Program-made: the position numbers and the translations under genes
The notes under the pieces: model-generated
Told to the model about the DNA's origin: nothing
The model's database searches: none
What the model saw: the letters and a program-made list of their open reading frames with translations, nothing else
NCBI RefSeq assembly: GCF_040438885.1
Contig: NZ_CP159218.1
Span: 4,588,001-4,652,000 of the forward strand
Origin: Nakamurella sp. A5-74
GTDB lineage: Bacteria > Actinomycetota > Actinomycetes > Mycobacteriales > Nakamurellaceae
Direction of reading: 5' to 3'
Length of the DNA stretch: 64,000 nt
Part shown: positions 8,001 through 16,949 of the stretch, one piece after another
How the letters are laid out: the number at the start of each line of letters is the position of its first letter
How positions within the stretch are numbered: the first letter of the stretch is position 1

Positions 8001-9490
8001 CCGCCCCATTCTGTCCCATCGGTGCCGGCCCCGAGCAGTCGCAGCGCCGCCTGCGTCGACGCCCGGGTGGCGCCGTAGGTGGCCAGTGCAGGCACGTCCT
8101 CGTCGGCGACCCCGGCCACGCCCATCTCGAGCAGCACGGCGTCCGGCCGGTGGGTGCGGACAGCTGTTGTCAGCTCCCGCATCCAGCGGTGCCGGTGACG
8201 ATCGCGGGTGATGACCACCACCGTGCCGGCGTCCCGGATTGCCGCGACCGGCAGCTGCGCACCGGCGGTCAGGATCATCTCGGCAAGATCGCCGCGCACC
8301 GCACCCGGACCCCACGGGACCACGCCGACGGCGATGTTGGGGGTCTCCTCGCAGCGCAGCAGCAGTCCCGGCCCCGCCCACCGCGGCAGTGGTCCAGCGA
8401 CGGTGACAGCGCGAGTGGCGGTCGCCACGTCCTCGGCTCCGACACCGGACGCCCCGACCGGCGCTCCGACCTGACGGGAGGCAGCGGCCCCGGCGACGGC
8501 CGGCAACCCGCTCACCCGGCGAGCTGCATCGGCCAGCCGGTCTGCCGGCAGTGTTCCGTCGCGGACCGCGTCGACGATCGCGTCGGTGAGGCCGGACAGC
8601 TCCTCGTCACTGCGGGTCGCGCCGCCGATGCAGAGCAGATCGGCCCCCGCGGCCAGCGCGAGCACGGCACTTCCGGCCAGCCCGTAGCGTCCGGCCAGTG
8701 CCTGCATCTCGAGGGCATCGGTGACGATCACTCCGTCGAAACCCCAGTCCCCACGCAGGATCTCGGTGAGCCAGCGCGCAGAGATCGAGGCCGGCAGGGG
8801 ATCGACCGCGGGCACCGAGAGGTGTCCGGCCATCACGGTCGCCACCCCGGCGTCGACAGCTGCCCGGAACGGCCGCAGCGGCCCGTTCTCGAGCGCGGCC
8901 AGGTCGCCGGCGATCACCGCCGGGTGCAGATGGGTGTCCGCAGAAGTACCGCCGTGACCGGGAAAGTGCTTGGCGCAGGCGGCAACTCCAGCGTCCTGCT
9001 GTCCGCGGACGAACGCGACCGTGTGTCGGGCGACCAGGTCGGGATCGGCACCGAAGGCTCGGGTACCGATCACCGGGTTGTCCGGGCGGTCGCCCAGATC
9101 GGCACTCGGGGCGAAGTTCAGGGTGACGCCGGCAGCCCGCAGCCGGGCGCCGACCCTGGCACCGACAGAGCGCGTCGTCGCCACGTCGTCCACCCGCCCG
9201 AGAGCGGCATTTCCCGGGTAGGGCGACCCGGTGGACGCGTCCAGCCTGGTGACGTCACCGGCCTCCTCGTCGATGGCCACGACGAGCTCCGCACGCTCGG
9301 CCAGCAGGACGTCCGTGAGCGCGCGCACCTGCGCGTCGTCCCGCACGTTCCGACCGAACAGGCACACCGCTCCGAGCGACTCGGACACCCTGCGGCGCAA
9401 CCAGTCCGGGGCAGTCGTGCCGTCGAAACAGGGCATCAGAACGGTGTCGGCGAGTGACCTCAGGGTGCCGGTCGTTCCGGTCGCCGTCAT
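7997..9490 (-). CDS. nagZ: Glycoside hydrolase family 3 beta-N-acetylhexosaminidase (NagZ type)
   Basis: 497 residues without a signal peptide. The N-terminal TIM barrel contains the NagZ signature KHFPGHGGTSADTHLHP, whose Asp-His pair serves as acid/base, and the nucleophile loop VIVTDALEM. A C-terminal domain of about 150 residues follows, unlike the single-domain NagZ of E. coli. Actinobacterial two-domain members can be hydrolases or phosphorylases, so the exact chemistry is open. The ATG at 9490 overlaps the upstream permease stop. Because the enzyme is intracellular and co-transcribed with an ABC importer, it most likely cleaves imported GlcNAc-containing disaccharides or peptidoglycan fragments. 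Confidence 0.9.
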   Translation of the reverse strand: MTATGTTGTLRSLADTVLMPCFDGTTAPDWLRRRVSESLGAVCLFGRNVRDDAQVRALTDVLLAERAELVVAIDEEAGDVTRLDASTGSPYPGNAALGRVDDVATTRSVGARVGARLRAAGVTLNFAPSADLGDRPDNPVIGTRAFGADPDLVARHTVAFVRGQQDAGVAACAKHFPGHGGTSADTHLHPAVIAGDLAALENGPLRPFRAAVDAGVATVMAGHLSVPAVDPLPASISARWLTEILRGDWGFDGVIVTDALEMQALAGRYGLAGSAVLALAAGADLLCIGGATRSDEELSGLTDAIVDAVRDGTLPADRLADAARRVSGLPAVAGAAASRQVGAPVGASGVGAEDVATATRAVTVAGPLPRWAGPGLLLRCEETPNIAVGVVPWGPGAVRGDLAEMILTAGAQLPVAAIRDAGTVVVITRDRHRHRWMRELTTAVRTHRPDAVLLEMGVAGVADEDVPALATYGATRASTQAALRLLGAGTDGTEWGG

Positions 9491-10392
9491 CCCTTCACCG
9501 CGCCGGCGGTCAGTCCGGTCGCCACCTTGCGCTGGATGATCGCGAACAGCACGACGATCGGCAGTGCCACCAACGTCGAGGCCGCCATCAGGGCACCCCA
9601 GTCGACGCCCTTGGTGGTGATGAAGGTGTCCAGCCAGACGGTGATGGTCTGGTTCGTGTTCTGCTTGATCAGCACGTAGGCGAACAGGTACTCGTTCCAC
9701 GCCTGGATCACCGCGAACACCGTGGTGGCCACCAGTCCCGGCGCCGCCAGCGGCAGGATGATCCGCCGGAAGGCCTGCCCGCGGGTGCAGCCGTCCACCA
9801 TGGCGGCCTCCTCGAGGTCCTTCGGGACCGCCGCGATGAACCCGCGCAGCATCCACACCGTGAACGGCAGCACGAACGACAGGTACGCCAGGATCAGCCC
9901 GATCGATTTGTCCGTCAGGTGCGCCTTGTTGAGCATCAGGTACATCGGGATGATCAGGCCCTCGATGGGCACCATCTGGATCGTGATGACCAGGATGACG
10001 AGCGCCTTGCGGCCGGTGAAGTTCATCCTGGCCAGGGCGAGCGCGGCCAGGAAGCCGATCACCAGGGCGATCAGGGCCGTACTTCCCACCACCACCAGGC
10101 TGTTGAGCAGGCTGCCCAGGAATCGCGGCTGCTCCAGTGCCCGCCGGTACGAGTCGGTGGTGAACGGGGCCGGGAACCACTGCGGGTCGACCCGGCGCAG
10201 GTTCACCCCGAGCTTGAACGAGCTGGCGAGCATCCAGTAGACGGGGAAGATCATCACCAGCCCGACCAGCACACCGAGCAGGTTCCACACCGACCCGGCG
10301 AGCATCCTCCGGGTCTGCCTGCGGCGCCGCACGGGTGGCCGCGGAACGCTGATCGGTGCTCTCGTCACGGGTCGGTCCTCCAGCAGCGTCAT
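9487..10392 (-). CDS. Carbohydrate ABC transporter permease (MalG type)
   Basis: 301 residues, six transmembrane helices. The cytoplasmic EAA loop is present as LEEAAMVDGCTRGQAFRRIILPLAAPG, the docking site for the ATPase. The N-terminal 30 residues are Arg/Pro-rich. ATG at 10392 overlaps the stop of the MalF-type permease and its own stop overlaps nagZ. Together with the partner permease it forms the membrane channel of a sugar importer. No ATPase gene lies in the operon, a common situation in actinobacteria where one MsiK-type ATPase serves many importers. Confidence 0.93.
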   Translation of the reverse strand: MTLLEDRPVTRAPISVPRPPVRRRRQTRRMLAGSVWNLLGVLVGLVMIFPVYWMLASSFKLGVNLRRVDPQWFPAPFTTDSYRRALEQPRFLGSLLNSLVVVGSTALIALVIGFLAALALARMNFTGRKALVILVITIQMVPIEGLIIPMYLMLNKAHLTDKSIGLILAYLSFVLPFTVWMLRGFIAAVPKDLEEAAMVDGCTRGQAFRRIILPLAAPGLVATTVFAVIQAWNEYLFAYVLIKQNTNQTITVWLDTFITTKGVDWGALMAASTLVALPIVVLFAIIQRKVATGLTAGAVKG

Positions 10393-11366
10393 GAGCGGCT
10401 CTCCTCGTCGCTGCTGCGCAGCACGTTGCGGACGGCCACCGCCGACAGCACGCCGAGCAGCAGCACGCTGATCAGCGCGATGGCCGCCCCGTAGCCGAAG
10501 TTCTTGTTGGAGAAGGACTCCACGTACGACCAGATGCCGATCGTGTAGTAGCTGTCCTTGTTGGCACCGATGTCGCGCAGCAGCCAGATCTGGGCGAACA
10601 CCCGGTAGTCCCAGATGATCGAGAGGGTGATGACGATCATCAGCGTCGGCCGGATCGCCGGCAGGGTGACGAACCGGAACACCCGCCACGCACCGGCGCC
10701 GTCCAGCCGGGCCGCCTCGACATGGTCCTTCGACACCCCGGTCAACGCGGCGTGCAGGCTGATCACCACGAACGGCAGGGCTCCCCACACCACGATCGCG
10801 GTGATCACCATCCACCCCGTCAACGGCTCCTTGAACCAGTTGAACGTCCTGGTCGGCAACACCCCCACCTTGAACAGCACGTAGTTCAGGACGCCGAACC
10901 GCTGGTCGATCAACCAACGCCAGATCGGCATCGCGATGATCGGCGGCATGGCCCAGACCGTCACCATCGACAGCATCAGGAAGGTCCGCACCGGACGGGC
11001 GACCTTGGCCAGCAGATGCGCCAGCGCCAGTCCCAGTCCGACGGTCAGACCGACGGCCACCACCACGAACTGGACCGTGCGCGACAGCGCTGCCCAGAAC
11101 TCTTGGGACGCCAGGATGTCGCCGTACTGCTGCAGACCGACGAAGGTGGCCTCACGACCGCCGATCAGCTGGTCGAGGCCGTACTTCTGCATCGAGACGA
11201 TCAGCAACCGCACCAGCGGGACCGCGAGGACCACCGCCAGTACGAGCAGCAGCGGCGCGACCATCAGCCACGGGGTGAACCCGGATCGCCTGCCGGAGCC
11301 CCGGCCCCCGCGACGACGAGACGTCGCCGCAGGAGCCGGGGGAAGGGGCGTACTGGTGGTGGTCAT
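10389..11366 (-). CDS. Carbohydrate ABC transporter permease (MalF type)
   Basis: 325 residues, about six transmembrane helices after a basic Gly/Arg-rich N-terminus. The EAA loop reads VEAARLDGAGAWRVFRFVTLP. It pairs with the next permease and receives substrate from the lipoprotein encoded eight bases upstream. The ATG at 11366 is the only sensible start. Substrate is probably an amino-sugar oligosaccharide, judged only from the nagZ neighbour. Confidence 0.93.
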   Translation of the reverse strand: MTTTSTPLPPAPAATSRRRGGRGSGRRSGFTPWLMVAPLLLVLAVVLAVPLVRLLIVSMQKYGLDQLIGGREATFVGLQQYGDILASQEFWAALSRTVQFVVVAVGLTVGLGLALAHLLAKVARPVRTFLMLSMVTVWAMPPIIAMPIWRWLIDQRFGVLNYVLFKVGVLPTRTFNWFKEPLTGWMVITAIVVWGALPFVVISLHAALTGVSKDHVEAARLDGAGAWRVFRFVTLPAIRPTLMIVITLSIIWDYRVFAQIWLLRDIGANKDSYYTIGIWSYVESFSNKNFGYGAAIALISVLLLGVLSAVAVRNVLRSSDEESRS

Positions 11367-11374
11367 CGCGTGGG

Positions 11375-12802
11375 TCAGCCGTTCAGCAGCTCGGTGATGC
11401 GGCTGCTGGCCTCTGCGGTGGCGTCATCGATCGACGAGGAGCCGGTGAGGACCGCGTCGAACATGTTCTGCAGCACCCGGGAGTCCTCGACCTTGGTCCA
11501 GTTCTTCGAGTTCGGCACGAACCGACCCGTGGACGCGGCCTTGACGACCGTCTCCGCGTTGGCATCACCCTTCTTCGGGGTGAACGTCGTGGCGTTGGCG
11601 ATGTAGCCCTTGGCGGCCAGTGCGCCCTGATACTTCTTGCCGGTCAACAACTTCGTGTACGCCTTCGCAAGATCCGCGTTCGGCGTCCTGCCATTGATGA
11701 CGATGTCGCTGCCACCGAGGAACTGCGGCAGCACGGTCCCCGGCTTGCTTCCGGGCACCACGAAGATGCCGACCTTGCCCTCCAGCTTCGGATTGCCGTT
11801 CTCCTTGTCGGTGACGACCCCTGGCTTCCAGGAGGCGTCGATGAACATGGCCGCCTGGTCCTGCGCCATCACCAGGGCGTCGTCGGCCTCGTCGGTCCCG
11901 TCGCCACCGCGGGACACGGCGCCGACGAAGTCCTTGAGCCGCTGCAGGCCGGCCTTCGATGCGGCGGAATCCAGTGTGCCGGTCCATTTTCCGTCGGCAG
12001 CCTGGGTGGCGATCTCGCCGCCGGCGTCCCAGACGAACGACATGCCCTCGTACCAGTACTGGCTGGGGAAGTAGAGACCGGAGAACGACCCGTCATCGCC
12101 ATGGTCGGCGAGCAGCTTGACGCCTGCTGCCTGCAGGTCGTCGAGCGAGTCGAACGGCGGCTTCAACCCGGCCTTGTCGGCGAGGTCGGTGCGGTGGATA
12201 CCGACCCGGACCCCGGCGTAGTAGGGCACCGCGATGAGCTTGCCGTCGTACGTCGCAGACTCCTTGAGCCCGCCCAGCCAGGCATCGGAGTTGTCGAAGT
12301 CCGCAGCGGTCAGTTCCATCAGCGCACCGGCCCCGGCGAACTGGGCGACCTGGGTGTTGCCGAGTTCCAGGACATCCGGAGCGGTCCCTGCGGTGTCGGC
12401 CAGACCGGTGGCCACCTTGGTCGTGTACTCGCCCCAGGTCTGCTCCTGCAGGTCGACCGTCACTCCGGGGTGGGCAGCCTCGAACTCGGCGTCGAGGGCC
12501 TTGATGTCGATGTCCTTGAGCGTGTCGCCCTGCATCCACACCCGCAGCGTCTGCTGCTCGCCCGTCGGCGCCTCGGCCGAGGTGGCGGCGCTGCTGGTGG
12601 CCTCGGCAGGCGCCACGCTGCCCGTCGAGGAGGGGGTGGTGACGCTGCTGGACTGCCCCTGCGCGGACGTGGGCGACGGGGCGGCAGGCGCTCCGGTGGA
12701 ACCCGCCCCGCTCGGATCGGGATCGGCGGCGCACCCTGCGGCCACCAGGCCCGCGGCGGTCAGCACGGCGATCAGACGGCGACTGCGGATACCGGCTCTC
12801 AT
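11375..12802 (-). CDS. Extracellular sugar-binding lipoprotein of the ABC importer
   Basis: 475 residues. A signal peptide with lipobox ending VAAGC (Cys at about residue 24) anchors it to the membrane; a Ser/Thr/Pro/Ala-rich linker of about 55 residues follows, then a family 1 solute-binding fold with VDLQEQTWGEYTTKV and MSFVWDAGGEIA. The ATG at 12802 is preceded by GGGAG. It is the first gene of the operon, and the inverted repeat at 12827-12848 lies just upstream, so transcription probably starts there. Confidence 0.93.
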   Translation of the reverse strand: MRAGIRSRRLIAVLTAAGLVAAGCAADPDPSGAGSTGAPAAPSPTSAQGQSSSVTTPSSTGSVAPAEATSSAATSAEAPTGEQQTLRVWMQGDTLKDIDIKALDAEFEAAHPGVTVDLQEQTWGEYTTKVATGLADTAGTAPDVLELGNTQVAQFAGAGALMELTAADFDNSDAWLGGLKESATYDGKLIAVPYYAGVRVGIHRTDLADKAGLKPPFDSLDDLQAAGVKLLADHGDDGSFSGLYFPSQYWYEGMSFVWDAGGEIATQAADGKWTGTLDSAASKAGLQRLKDFVGAVSRGGDGTDEADDALVMAQDQAAMFIDASWKPGVVTDKENGNPKLEGKVGIFVVPGSKPGTVLPQFLGGSDIVINGRTPNADLAKAYTKLLTGKKYQGALAAKGYIANATTFTPKKGDANAETVVKAASTGRFVPNSKNWTKVEDSRVLQNMFDAVLTGSSSIDDATAEASSRITELLNG

Positions 12803-12826
12803 CCTGTTCTCCCTCGTTGGAGTGAC

Positions 12827-12848
12827 TCCCTGACCGAATAGTTAGGGA
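12827..12848. promoter_or_regulatory. Inverted repeat upstream of the sugar operon, probable ROK operator
   Basis: TCCCTGAC, six bases, then GTTAGGGA: seven of eight positions are symmetric. It sits 25-46 bases before the ATG of the binding-protein gene. Position and symmetry suit a repressor site, and the operon encodes a ROK repressor as its last gene. The pairing of this site with that protein is inferred. Confidence 0.5.
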
Positions 12849-12982
12849 AGTTGTCCTATCTAATGTCCGAGAGACCGCGTCGTCAAGAGCTGGGCGGAAT
12901 TCGGCCGCAGATCGGCCGGACGCTCCGAGCGAGTTCGCGCATCGGCCGGTACGCACCGGCTTCGCTGGCTACCGTTCTGCAG

Positions 12983-14185
12983 ATGAAGACGACCACCCGC
13001 CTCCGCGCCACCGCCCTGGCCGCTCTGCTCGTCCTCGCAGTCAGCGCCTGCGGCGGCGAGGTGACCGGGAGCCCGGCCGGGCAGGCGTACTCCCCGCCCG
13101 ACCCGGCAACGGCGACCGCGCAGTCGATCGACCTCGAGGAGGCGGTGGCGGTCAGCCCCGCGGGGACCCTGTTGGCCATCGCCAAGGACAACAGTCTGTG
13201 CGTGCGGGATCGGGTGCCGACGGGCGCCAAGGGAACATCGTCCACCTGCGCGGAGGACCCCGACATCACCGGACGGCAGCCCGCCGTGTTCTCCCCGACC
13301 GGCTCGCGCCTGGTCGTCTTCGAAAACCCGGGCCAACACGGAAATCGCGCGCGCGCCTGGATTGTCGACGCCTCTTCTGGGACGACTGTCCCGATCACCC
13401 TCCCCGCGGCGACGTCATCCAACGGCCCGAGCCCGACAGCGCCCAGCCCTACATCGACCACCGGGACCGGCTCGGCTCTCCGGGACGCAGCGGTCACCTA
13501 TCTGTGGCAATCGGACGACGCACTGTTCGCCGTCGGCATCACTGGGGCGGTGTACCGCATCACCCCGTCCACCGGCGCGGCAGTGGTGCTGGCGCCCAGC
13601 GGCGACCGCACGAAGGAGACGGTCACCGTGGCCGCCATCGGCGGCGGCACCATTGCCATGGTGTGGGAGCGCAGATCCCGAGGCGGCGCTCGGCTCGTGA
13701 CGGTCTCGATCGCTGACGGCGCCGTGCGGGATCCGGCGGTCACCTTCGACCAGGACATCACCCACCCCATCCTGCTGGGCGTCTCGCCCGACGGCGGGAA
13801 GGCCCTGCTCAGCACGGCGAACCTGCAGACCTTGGTTCCCGGCGAGACAGGGATCTACGACCTGACGTCCGGACAACACACCGTGATCGCAGGTACCGAA
13901 CGCACCTACGCCGCAGGCGGTGCTTTTTCTCCCGACGGGTCGGTGGTCGCCTTCGTCGCGAGTGGAGCGGCGACCGACATCCGATCGAAGCCCACAGCCG
14001 CGGACGGCAACCGGTTCCATCTCCAGTTGGCGCCGGCCGACGGCAGCACCGCACCCCGCGACCTCCTCGGAGCCGACGACGAGACGCGCAACGTGTACGG
14101 GCCGCTGTTGTGGTCTCCTGCCGGCGTCATCGTCACTGCCGCGAGTCCCAGCCCGCAGGCGGCAGCCTGGATCGTCACAGGCTGA
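12983..14185 (+). CDS. Lipoprotein with a WD40/TolB-like beta-propeller
   Basis: 400 residues. The signal peptide ends in a clear lipobox (VSAC, Cys at about residue 23). The rest has repeated propeller-blade motifs of the type VSPAGTLLAIAKDN, FSPTGSRLVVFEN, VSPDGGKALLST and FSPDGSVVAFVA, roughly every 60-90 residues. Such proteins are surface-exposed and usually bind proteins or glycans; no enzymatic residues were identified. The ATG at 12983 is chosen because it gives a proper signal peptide. It is divergent from the sugar importer and likely monocistronic. Confidence 0.8.
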   Translation: MKTTTRLRATALAALLVLAVSACGGEVTGSPAGQAYSPPDPATATAQSIDLEEAVAVSPAGTLLAIAKDNSLCVRDRVPTGAKGTSSTCAEDPDITGRQPAVFSPTGSRLVVFENPGQHGNRARAWIVDASSGTTVPITLPAATSSNGPSPTAPSPTSTTGTGSALRDAAVTYLWQSDDALFAVGITGAVYRITPSTGAAVVLAPSGDRTKETVTVAAIGGGTIAMVWERRSRGGARLVTVSIADGAVRDPAVTFDQDITHPILLGVSPDGGKALLSTANLQTLVPGETGIYDLTSGQHTVIAGTERTYAAGGAFSPDGSVVAFVASGAATDIRSKPTAADGNRFHLQLAPADGSTAPRDLLGADDETRNVYGPLLWSPAGVIVTAASPSPQAAAWIVTG

Positions 14186-14186
14186 C

Positions 14187-14277
14187 CGACCGTCAGGGCC
14201 GCGAACGTCAGCCCCAAACGACCGTCAGGACCGCGAACCTCGGGCTGAAACGACCGTCAGTACCGCGAAGGTCAGCG
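14187..14277. repeat. Three 32-bp tandem repeats between convergent genes
   Basis: Units begin at 14187, 14219 and 14251 with CGACCGTCAG, followed by a near-identical CCGCGAA block and a variable tail. The period is exactly 32 bases. The array fills the space between the convergent lipoprotein and mannosyltransferase genes and overlaps the end of the latter. There are no spacers, so it is not a CRISPR array. Confidence 0.8.
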
Positions 14278-16308
14278 GGGGTCGCCCACCGCCGTCAGCC
14301 CCGGTGCCGGCTGGGCATCGTCGACCACCGGACGGCGACGCTGGGAGATGCCGCGGACCAGCGTCGGAAGCGACGGCAGGGTGAAGCGGTCCGGGGCGTC
14401 CTCGAGCACGCCGCCGGTCGGATCGTCGTCACCGGTCTGTCGGACGAGATCTGTTGCCGGACGGATGATCTCGCGGATCACCAGCACCGCCAGCATCACG
14501 ACCAGTGCGCCGCGGATGATCGCCGCGCCGATGAACGGATAGATCGACAGGTAGAGCGGCTGCCCCTGGGCGTTGTTCCCGGCGAACTGCAGCATGAGCA
14601 GCAACCAGGTGACCGCCTCGCAGAACTGCCAGATCAGCACCGGCCGCCAGCGCGGGAGCGCCAGGGCGACCAGCGGCAGCAGCCAGATCGAGTACTGCGG
14701 CGACCACACCTTGTTGGTCAGCAGGAAGGCCGTCACCACCAGGAACGCGAGCTGGGCGAACCGTGGCCGCCGCTCCGCCGAGAGCGCCAGCCAGCCGATC
14801 GCCGCGCAGGCGATGAGGAACAGCACCAACGACACCGCATTCAGCAGCGTCGGCGTTCCGCCCGACACGGTCGCGTTCCAGATCGTCGAGCCGGACAGCT
14901 GCTGGACGATGAAGTACCAGCTGTCGTACTCGGGTGGACGGGCAGAGTTCAGCCGGATGAACTCGTACCAGGCGTCCGGATGCAGCAGCATCACCGGCAC
15001 GTTGACCACCGCCCAGGCGATCACCGCTCCGACGAGTGCCTTCACGAACGCCGGCATCCGACCCGACCGCAGGCACAGCACCAGCAGCGGCCCGAGCAGC
15101 AGGATCGGATACAGCTTGGCCGCCATCCCGAGGCCCAGCAGGATCCCCGCGACGCCGGGCTTCTTGCGCGACCAGGCGAGCATGCCGCCCGCGGTGAGCC
15201 CGACGGCCAGCAGGTCCCAGTTGGTGAACCCGTGCACGATCAGCAGCGGACCCAGACACATGATCGCGGTGTCCCACACCCGCTTCCGCGCCATCCGCGC
15301 GGTGCACATCACGGCCCAGAGGTAGCACAGGCTGAGCACGATCGCGCCGATCGAGAAGTAGGACGCGACGTCGAGACCCTGCGGCACCACCCCGGACCTG
15401 CCCAGCTCGAGGTAGCCTTGGTTGACCCAGCTGATCCCCCACATCAGGACACCGGTGAGTACCGGATACTCCAGATAGCGGACCGTGCCGATCGCGCCGA
15501 TGTCAGGGACCGTCACCAGTGCCCCGTCCTGGACCTGCCGGTAGCCGGTCTTCGGGTCGCCGACGACGTCCTGGTCACTGAGCTGGACGGTCCCGTCCGG
15601 ACCGACGTACTGCAGTTGGCCGTCCACCGTGCTGACCCGATCGGCCGGGTAGATCCGGCGCTCGCCCTGATCGGTGAGGTCGATGAAGGAGTTCGCGTAG
15701 GGGAAGTCGGCCGGCCGGTTGAGGCCTCGACTGCCGTACAGCGGGACCACATCGTTGTAGCAACCGGTGAGCCAGGGCTTGTTGCCGCCCTGGTCCAGCA
15801 CCGGCGGATCACCCTTGGTCTGGATGCACGGCGATTTCGCCAACCAGCCCAACGCCAGCACGAAGATGGCCATCAGCAGGCACACCCGCAGCGGGGTGAT
15901 CAGCACGTTGCGACCGACCTGGGCGTGCCTGCCCAGCGGCCCGCCCACCAGGCTCGAGGCGCGGCGGACGGTCGGATCGGTCCACGACGGGACGACCCGT
16001 TCGTCCGGTCCGAGAGAGGCACTGGGTGCGAGGTCGGTCCCGCGGTGACGTCGCCGGCTCGAGCGACCTCCGCCGCGGGTGGTGCCGGTCGCCGATGGCG
16101 TCGCTGCGGCGGCCTGGGACGGGTCGTTCGCGGCATCGGGGGTGGCTGCTTCCGGCGCGAACGCACGGTCCGGATGGTCGGCCGGGAGCGGGGCGAACGC
16201 GGCCTCCGACTCGGTGAACACTCCGGGCGTCGGCGACGGAACGGGGGCCATTGCATCCCCCGACCCACCCGGATCCACACCCGGCCCCTCGCCGGCACGA
16301 TCGCTCAC
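14272..16308 (-). CDS. Polytopic glycosyltransferase, GT87/DUF2029 mannosyltransferase-like
   Basis: 678 residues. About 130 N-terminal residues are disordered and cytoplasmic, then roughly 10-12 transmembrane helices span 135-620. After helix 1 comes a large extracytoplasmic loop (SPCIQTKGDPPVLDQGG and NRPADFPYANSFIDL). This is the pattern of polyprenyl-phosphate-mannose-dependent GT-C enzymes that elongate lipomannan or related glycans on the outer face of the membrane. The conserved acidic pair of GT-C enzymes is not certain by eye. The gene order with DUF5318, PadR and ino1 resembles Mycobacterium Rv0051 to Rv0046c, so it is probably an Rv0051 orthologue. Confidence 0.82.
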   Translation of the reverse strand: MSDRAGEGPGVDPGGSGDAMAPVPSPTPGVFTESEAAFAPLPADHPDRAFAPEAATPDAANDPSQAAAATPSATGTTRGGGRSSRRRHRGTDLAPSASLGPDERVVPSWTDPTVRRASSLVGGPLGRHAQVGRNVLITPLRVCLLMAIFVLALGWLAKSPCIQTKGDPPVLDQGGNKPWLTGCYNDVVPLYGSRGLNRPADFPYANSFIDLTDQGERRIYPADRVSTVDGQLQYVGPDGTVQLSDQDVVGDPKTGYRQVQDGALVTVPDIGAIGTVRYLEYPVLTGVLMWGISWVNQGYLELGRSGVVPQGLDVASYFSIGAIVLSLCYLWAVMCTARMARKRVWDTAIMCLGPLLIVHGFTNWDLLAVGLTAGGMLAWSRKKPGVAGILLGLGMAAKLYPILLLGPLLVLCLRSGRMPAFVKALVGAVIAWAVVNVPVMLLHPDAWYEFIRLNSARPPEYDSWYFIVQQLSGSTIWNATVSGGTPTLLNAVSLVLFLIACAAIGWLALSAERRPRFAQLAFLVVTAFLLTNKVWSPQYSIWLLPLVALALPRWRPVLIWQFCEAVTWLLLMLQFAGNNAQGQPLYLSIYPFIGAAIIRGALVVMLAVLVIREIIRPATDLVRQTGDDDPTGGVLEDAPDRFTLPSLPTLVRGISQRRRPVVDDAQPAPGLTAVGDPR

Positions 16309-16359
16309 CCGGCAGAGCCTACTGATCGCCCGGGTCCGGACGGAGGCCGTCGGAGGGAG

Positions 16360-16779
16360 TCACTTGGCGACGCGCCGCCGGGACCGTCGGGGGGCGGTCT
16401 CGACCTCGTCCCCGGCGGTGGCCCTGCCCATCACGAAGGAGGCGATGAGGTGGTTCCAGGAGCAGGTCCGGCAGACCTCGACCTGGTGCACGGTGAACTC
16501 GTCGACAGTGCCGGCCAGCCGCTCCAGCTCGTCCGGGGTGCGGGCCGATCCGGCCATGTGTTTGATCAGGTCGCCGTAGATCCAGAAGACGTTCGTCAGC
16601 GGTTCCTTCCGGCACACCGGACACGGCTGATCGGTGACGATGCCGTGGAACTTGGCTGCTCGCACCAGGTACGGCGAGGCGTCGCAGACTTCGCTGACTG
16701 CCGTCCGTCCGGCCATGACCTCGGCGAGCACGGCACGGCGACGCAACGCGTAGTCCACCAGTCCTCGCTGCGTCTTCAT
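16360..16779 (-). CDS. DUF5318 family protein with four-cysteine zinc site
   Basis: 139 residues, cytoplasmic. Two knuckles, CPVC and CRTC, about 50 residues apart, suggest a bound metal. Family-like stretches are RRRAVLAEV near the N-terminus and NVFWIYGDLIKHMAGSARTP. The family is conserved across actinobacteria, and the mycobacterial member lies near ponA1 and ino1 as I recall; function unknown. It ends 51 bases before the mannosyltransferase start on the same strand, so they probably share a transcript. Confidence 0.8.
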   Translation of the reverse strand: MKTQRGLVDYALRRRAVLAEVMAGRTAVSEVCDASPYLVRAAKFHGIVTDQPCPVCRKEPLTNVFWIYGDLIKHMAGSARTPDELERLAGTVDEFTVHQVEVCRTCSWNHLIASFVMGRATAGDEVETAPRRSRRRVAK

Positions 16780-16882
16780 CGAACCAGGCTACGCCCGGCT
16801 CCTGTCGCAGCTCCGGCGGTCCCCGCAGTGTCGCACCGGCGACAGCGAGCGGTCGGGATGGCGGATCCAGCACTGCTGGACC

Positions 16883-16908
16883 TATCGTTCTGATATATCG
16901 TTCCGATA
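16883..16908. promoter_or_regulatory. Two tandem 13-bp palindromes, probable PadR operator
   Basis: TATCGTTCTGATA (16883-16895) is followed without a gap by TATCGTTCCGATA (16896-16908). The second is a perfect TATCG-TTC-CGATA palindrome; the first differs at one base. They lie 42 bases upstream of the PadR ATG and within the divergent region facing the DUF5318 gene, so one regulator could control both directions. Confidence 0.65.
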
Positions 16909-16949
16909 CATCCGACGCGCTGCGTCACCGACGCTGGGAGGGTAACGAC

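Noticed and set aside
14187-14277. CRISPR array
   Set aside because: Repeats are directly adjacent with no unique spacers, only three units, and no cas genes nearby.
14110-16893. 927-codon plus-strand open frame
   Set aside because: Antisense to the mannosyltransferase and DUF5318 genes; Arg/Gln/His-rich with no domain signal.
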